Below are positions 45,991-50,086 of a stretch of 50,086 nucleotides of DNA, piece by piece; positions within the stretch are counted from its first letter, which is position 1; each line of letters opens with the position of its first letter. The notes beneath the pieces are model-generated. The model made no database searches. It was not told the DNA's origin and saw only the letters and a list, made by a program, of their open reading frames with translations. Source of the stretch: Vulcanimicrobiota bacterium (lineage in GTDB: Bacteria > Vulcanimicrobiota > Vulcanimicrobiia > Vulcanimicrobiales > Vulcanimicrobiaceae); NCBI GenBank assembly GCA_027459845.1, contig DAIDGS010000188.1, forward strand, positions 1 through 50,086, in the 5' to 3' direction. Made by a program: the position numbers and the translations under genes.

Positions 45991-46614
45991 TCACGGCACC
46001 CGCAGAAAAGGCCTGGCCCGGTCGAGCTTCGCAGGCGTCATGCCGGAGACGTCGAGCAACTCGTCGGCGTCATCGTACGGCCCTTCGCGCGCGCGCAGCG
46101 CGACGATGCGCGCCGCGACGATCGGACCGATGCCCGGCACGCGCGCCAGCGTCGCCGCATCGGCCGCATTGAGCGCGACGCCGCCCGGCGGCGGCGATGC
46201 CTTGCGCCGCGCCGGCCGGCGCGATCGTGCGGCGCGGCGCACCGTCTGCCCGCGCAGCGGAGCGTCGATCTCCTCGCCGTCACCGACCGGCGCGGCCAGG
46301 TTGACGCCGGCCGGATCGGCACCCGGCAGCAGGCCGCCGGCGGCGGCAATCGCCGCATCGACCCGCGCCCCCGGTGCCAGCCGGTAGAGACCGGGGCGGC
46401 GTACCGCGCCGACCACGTAGACGAGCGCGGCGGCGGCGCTGCGCGCGCCGGCGCGCGCCGGGCGCCCGCGACGGCCGGACCGGGCGTGCGCAACGGCACC
46501 GCCGGCCACGCGGCCGTCCGGCACGGAGGCGACCGGCGGCGACGGTGGTGCGGGATGCCACACCAGCACCGCCGCGACCACGAACCCTAACCCGACGATC
46601 AGCGCACGCGTCAT
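45991..46614 (-). CDS. comEA: ComEA-like DNA-binding competence protein (SLBB + helix-hairpin-helix)
   Basis: A 207-residue protein. One N-terminal membrane helix (RALIVGLGFVVAAVLVW) is followed by a Pro/Arg-rich linker. An SLBB module (VYVVGAVRRPGLYRLAPGAR, AAIAAAGGLLPGADPAGVNL, about 75-125) and a C-terminal double helix-hairpin-helix (LNAADAATLARVPGIGPIVAARI, about 150-205) complete the ComEA layout. ComEA binds incoming double-stranded DNA outside the cell membrane during transformation. ATG 46614 has AGGAG five bases upstream; a longer frame upstream overlaps leuS. It is divergent from leuS (75 bases apart). comEC is not in the window. Confidence 0.87.
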   Translation of the reverse strand: MTRALIVGLGFVVAAVLVWHPAPPSPPVASVPDGRVAGGAVAHARSGRRGRPARAGARSAAAALVYVVGAVRRPGLYRLAPGARVDAAIAAAGGLLPGADPAGVNLAAPVGDGEEIDAPLRGQTVRRAARSRRPARRKASPPPGGVALNAADAATLARVPGIGPIVAARIVALRAREGPYDDADELLDVSGMTPAKLDRARPFLRVP

Positions 46615-46689
46615 CGCTGCTCCTTCACGCACCACCTCCCGACCGGAAAGGTAGCCGACGCGGCGCCGGCCGTGTACGATAACGGTTCT

Positions 46690-49167
46690 ATGACCGAAGC
46701 TTACGATTTTCAGCGCGTCGAGCGGCACTGGCAAGAGCGCTGGGCGGCCGAGGGCGCCGATCGCGCCGACCAAGATCCCTCGCGCGAGAAATACTACACG
46801 ATGGTGATGCTGCCGTATCCCTCGGGCGATCTTCACGTCGGTCATGCCAAGAACTACACCCTCGGCGACGCGATCGCGCGCATGATGCGGATGCTCGGGT
46901 ACAACGTCCTCAACCCGATGGGCTGGGATGCCTTCGGACTCCCGGCCGAAAACGCTGCGATTGCGCGCGGCGTCGATCCGGGTGCGTGGACCGCCGAGAA
47001 CATCGGCAACATGCGCCGGCAGGTGCGCTTGATGGGCACCAGTTACGACTGGTCGCGCGAAATCGCGACCTGCGAGCCGGAGTACTATCGCTGGAATCAG
47101 TGGCTCTTCTTGCGCCTGTACGAGGACGGCCTAGCCTACAAGCGCGAGGCGCCGGTCAACTGGTGCCCGCACGATCGTACGGTGCTGGCCAACGAACAGG
47201 TGATCGACGGGCGCTGCTGGCGCTGCGATCACCTGGTGGAGCGCCGTAATCTCTCGCAGTGGTTCTTGAAGATCACCGCGTTCGCCGATCGGCTGCTGGC
47301 GGGACTCGATCGCCTGCCGGGTTGGCCCGAGCGCACCAAGACGATGCAGCGCAACTGGATCGGCCGCAGCGAAGGCGCGCAGCTCTGGTTTGGAATCGAA
47401 GGCCTTGACGATCGCATCGCCGTCTTCACCACGCGTGCCGACACGCTCTACGGCGCGACCTTTCTGGCAATCGCACCCGAGCATCCGGTGGTGGCCAAGC
47501 TGCGCGCGATCGTGTCGCCCGACGACGCCGCCGCGATCGACGCGTTCGCCGCCTCGCTGGCCTCCAAGTCGGAGCTGGAACGCACCAGTTTGATGGAAAA
47601 GCAGGGCCGCTTTACCGGTGCCTACGCCATCCATCCGCTCTCGCGCGAGAAGGTGCCGATCTGGGTGACCAACTACGTGCTGGCCGATTACGGCACCGGC
47701 GCGGTGATGGGCGTTCCCGCGCACGACGAGCGCGACTTCGCCTTTGCCAAACGCTACGGTCTGCCGATTGCGACGGTCGTGGTGCCGGCCGGCGCAGCGC
47801 CGGAGACGCCGCCCGAGCGCGCCTTTCTCGACGACGGACGCTTGATCGCCAGCGATGACTTCAGCGGTATGACCAGCGCGCGCGCGCGCCACGCGATCGT
47901 CGAGCGTCTCGCCGGACTGGGGATGGGCGAGGCCGTCGCCAACCTGCGCCTGCGCGACTGGTTGGTGTCGCGCCAGCGCTACTGGGGAACGCCGATTCCG
48001 ATCGTCTACTGCGAGAGCTGCGGCGAAGTTCCGTTGCCCGATACGGCGCTGCCGGTGTTGCTGCCTGCCGGCGCGCCGCTGCGCGGCGAGGGCTCGCCGC
48101 TGGCGGCAATCGCGTCGTTCGTGCAGACCACCTGCCCGCGCTGCGGTGCGCCGGCACGACGCGAAACCGACACGATGGATACCTTCTTCGAGTCGTCGTG
48201 GTACTACCTTCGCTATCTCGATCCGCACTGCGAAAGCGCGCCGTGGCGCCGCGAGCATGCCGATTACTGGATGAACGTGGATCAGTACATCGGCGGCGCG
48301 GAGCACGCCGTGCTACATCTGCTCTACTCGCGGTTCTTCTATAAGTTCTTTCACGATCGCGGCTGGGTACACGGTTCGGACGAGCCGTTCGAACGACTCT
48401 TCCACCAAGGCATGCTGCTTTCGAACGGCGAGAAGATCTCGAAGTCGCGCGGCAACGTGATCGGCATCGACAAGACCGCCGAGGCCAACGGCGTCGACGC
48501 GATGCGGCTCTTTCTGCTTTACGTCACGCCGCCCGAGGATACCAGCGACTGGACCGAGGAAGGCATCGGCGGGCGCGTGCGCTTCGTGAACCGTGCGTGG
48601 CGCGCGTGCGTGCCGCTGCTGGAACGCGCGGCGACCGTCTCACCGCGCAGCCTACCGCCGCTCGCGAACGCGGGCGAGCGCGCGCTGGTTCGAGCGCTGC
48701 ATACCGCCGCCAAGTCGGCGATCGACGAGACCCTGACGCGCCGCTTTCACTACAACGCGACGATCGCGCGCTTCGACGAGTTGGTGAACGCCATGACGGC
48801 GGCGCTTGTGAGTGCCCCCGACGCCCCGGCGACGCGCTACGTGGTGCACGCCTTCCCGCTCGTGCTGGCGCCGTTCGCGCCGCACCTGGCCGAGGAACTT
48901 TGGGCGCGCTTGGGACACGCCGGCTCGGTGCATCGCGAACGCTATCTCGAGGTGGACGAGGCGTTGCTGGCCGCCGAGGCGATCACCCTGGTCGTGCAAG
49001 TCAACGGCAAGATTCGCGCGCGCATCGCCGCCGCGCCCAACCTGGCCGAAGCCGACGCAATCGCTTTGGCCGAAGCCGACCCCGCGGTGGCGCTCCAGGT
49101 CTGCGGGCGGCGCGTCGCCAAGCGTATCTACGTGCCCGACAAGCTGCTCAACATCGTGCTGGCGTGA
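46690..49167 (+). CDS. leuS: Leucyl-tRNA synthetase
   Basis: An 825-residue class Ia synthetase. The HIGH motif appears as PYPSGDLHVGHAKNY (HVGH, residues 49-52) and the KMSKS motif as KISKS (582-586). The CP1 editing domain includes TTRADTLYGATF and YGTGAVMGVPAHDERDFAF. Two zinc-like pairs (CESCG and CPRCG) lie near 460-500. It charges tRNA-Leu and edits norvaline/isoleucine errors. I chose ATG 46690 (TEAYDFQRVERHWQERW); a GTG at 46672 would add six residues. No strong ribosome-binding site precedes it. The stop overlaps the following gene (GTGA). Confidence 0.97.
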   Translation: MTEAYDFQRVERHWQERWAAEGADRADQDPSREKYYTMVMLPYPSGDLHVGHAKNYTLGDAIARMMRMLGYNVLNPMGWDAFGLPAENAAIARGVDPGAWTAENIGNMRRQVRLMGTSYDWSREIATCEPEYYRWNQWLFLRLYEDGLAYKREAPVNWCPHDRTVLANEQVIDGRCWRCDHLVERRNLSQWFLKITAFADRLLAGLDRLPGWPERTKTMQRNWIGRSEGAQLWFGIEGLDDRIAVFTTRADTLYGATFLAIAPEHPVVAKLRAIVSPDDAAAIDAFAASLASKSELERTSLMEKQGRFTGAYAIHPLSREKVPIWVTNYVLADYGTGAVMGVPAHDERDFAFAKRYGLPIATVVVPAGAAPETPPERAFLDDGRLIASDDFSGMTSARARHAIVERLAGLGMGEAVANLRLRDWLVSRQRYWGTPIPIVYCESCGEVPLPDTALPVLLPAGAPLRGEGSPLAAIASFVQTTCPRCGAPARRETDTMDTFFESSWYYLRYLDPHCESAPWRREHADYWMNVDQYIGGAEHAVLHLLYSRFFYKFFHDRGWVHGSDEPFERLFHQGMLLSNGEKISKSRGNVIGIDKTAEANGVDAMRLFLLYVTPPEDTSDWTEEGIGGRVRFVNRAWRACVPLLERAATVSPRSLPPLANAGERALVRALHTAAKSAIDETLTRRFHYNATIARFDELVNAMTAALVSAPDAPATRYVVHAFPLVLAPFAPHLAEELWARLGHAGSVHRERYLEVDEALLAAEAITLVVQVNGKIRARIAAAPNLAEADAIALAEADPAVALQVCGRRVAKRIYVPDKLLNIVLA

Positions 49168-50086
49168 GCGACCCCACGCGCATCGACACGACGGTCGCCA
49201 TCGCCGGCGGCGGACCGGCGGGCGTAATGCTCGGCGTGCTGCTGGCGCGCGCCGGCATCGATACGATCGTCCTCGAAAAGTATCCCGATTTCTTTCGCGA
49301 TTTCCGCGGCGACACGATTCATCCGTCGACCTTGGATCTCATGGCCGAGCTGGGCTGGCTCGACGACTTCTTGAAACTTCCGCACGACGAGCTGCGCGCG
49401 GCGACCGCCTGCATCGATGGCCAAACCATCGCGCTGGCCGACTTTACCCACTTGCCGACGCGCTGCAAGTTCATCGCCTTTACGCCGCAGTGGGACCTGC
49501 TCAACTTCTTGGCCGCGCGCGGCCGCAACTACCCCACGTTCCACCTGATGATGGAGACGTCGGCGACCGGCCTGATCGAGGAGAACGGCACGGTGGTCGG
49601 GATGCGCGCCAGCGGTAAGGACGGCCCGATCGAGATCCGCGCGGCGCTGGTGGTCGGCGCCGACGGCCGCCACTCGACGATTCGCGACTGTAGCAGCTTC
49701 ACCGTTCACGACAGTGGCGCGCCGATGGACGTGCTGTGGATGCGCATTCCCAAGGCACCGGGCGACCCCGAACGCGCGCTCGGAAATCTCGGCCGGCACG
49801 GGATGCTGGTGATGATCGATCGCCATGAGTACTGGCAGTGCGCGTACGTGATCGCGAAGGGCTCGTATGCGACCCTCAAGGCCGAGGGTATCGGCGCGCT
49901 GCAGGCCGCGATGGTCGCGATCGTGCCGGAGATCGCCGATCGGGTGACGGCGATCGACGACTGGTCGAAGGTTTCGTTTCTCGAGGTGCGCGTCGATCAC
50001 GTCGACCGCTGGCATAAGCCCGGCCTGCTGTGCATCGGCGACGCCGCCCACGCAATGTCGCCGGTCGGCGGCGTGGGGATCAACCT
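49164..50086 (+). CDS. FAD-dependent monooxygenase/oxidoreductase (3' end outside the window)
   Basis: The frame is open from the GTG at 49164 to the window edge, giving 307 residues and no stop. The N-terminal FAD Rossmann motif is VAIAGGGPAGVMLGVLLARAG, followed by RGDTIHPSTLDLMAELGW, the conserved DG motif VVGADGRHSTIRD and the GD motif IGDAAHAMSPVGGVGINL. This is the p-hydroxybenzoate-hydroxylase fold used by aromatic hydroxylases, UbiH-like enzymes and polyketide oxygenases. Substrate is unknown. The GTG overlaps the leuS stop by 4 bases. Confidence 0.88.
   Translation, partial: MSDPTRIDTTVAIAGGGPAGVMLGVLLARAGIDTIVLEKYPDFFRDFRGDTIHPSTLDLMAELGWLDDFLKLPHDELRAATACIDGQTIALADFTHLPTRCKFIAFTPQWDLLNFLAARGRNYPTFHLMMETSATGLIEENGTVVGMRASGKDGPIEIRAALVVGADGRHSTIRDCSSFTVHDSGAPMDVLWMRIPKAPGDPERALGNLGRHGMLVMIDRHEYWQCAYVIAKGSYATLKAEGIGALQAAMVAIVPEIADRVTAIDDWSKVSFLEVRVDHVDRWHKPGLLCIGDAAHAMSPVGGVGIN

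Overview
The window is a GC-rich (roughly two-thirds G+C), densely coded bacterial chromosome segment with about 41 protein genes, many joined by 4-base GTGA or ATGA start/stop overlaps. I recognise no rRNA, tRNA, CRISPR array, insertion sequence or phage gene. The mix of rqcP, whiA, yqeK-rsfS, comEA, several LAAC-type lipoproteins, periplasmic-type enzymes and an O-antigen-ligase/polymerase-like protein suggests a Terrabacteria-type lineage. Candidatus Eremiobacterota (WPS-2) or a relative would fit, but this is inference from content and style, not a phylogenetic result. The octamer GCGATCGC is strikingly frequent.

Layout. 1-5.5 kb: surface glycan genes (FkbM methyltransferase and a lipoprotein on the minus strand; a GT2 glycosyltransferase, an O-antigen-ligase-like protein and a GT-C mannosyltransferase-like protein on the plus strand). 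5.5-11.8 kb: mfd, a parvulin-type lipoprotein foldase, mazG with a shortened methylase-like N-terminus, and a hotdog-fold 3-aminobutyryl-CoA/beta-alanyl-CoA ammonia-lyase homologue closed by a good terminator. 11.8-17.0 kb, mostly minus strand: a cupin, a PDZ-7TM-GAF-like membrane receptor, a two-gene cassette of unknown function, and a MATE transporter. The cassette lies behind a promoter with a G10 tract in its spacer. 17.1-22.7 kb: rqcP-whiA-gap-pgk-tpiA-gpmI, a tightly packed translation-quality/regulator/lower-glycolysis operon.

22.7-27.4 kb, minus strand: trxA-selA, and gyrA behind a small acidic proline-rich ORF. 27.4-30.1 kb: tsaE-tsaB-rimI-yqeK-rsfS and a small membrane protein (tRNA t6A synthesis, acetylation, Ap4A hydrolysis, ribosome silencing). 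30.2-35.7 kb: a secreted beta-carbonic anhydrase, then a probable beta-amino-acid (beta-alanine or taurine-like) catabolic unit of class III aminotransferase, MmsA-type dehydrogenase, GntR/FCD regulator and APC permease, with palindromes that could be its operators.

35.8-43.7 kb: exported proteins, namely a TPM-domain protein with a glycine-rich tail, a LolA-like secreted protein, a 998-residue BNR/Asp-box propeller protein and two tandem S10 serine carboxypeptidases. 43.8-50.1 kb: a PadR regulator coupled to a long-chain acyl-CoA synthetase, comEA, leuS, and the start of an FAD-dependent monooxygenase that runs off the window.

The most unusual signal is the promoter at about 15.4 kb on the minus strand: TTGACA, a 19-base spacer ending in ten G residues, then TATTCT. 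This is the architecture of a slipped-strand, phase-variable promoter, driving an unrecognised lipoprotein/small-protein pair. The homopolymer length should be confirmed before much is built on it.
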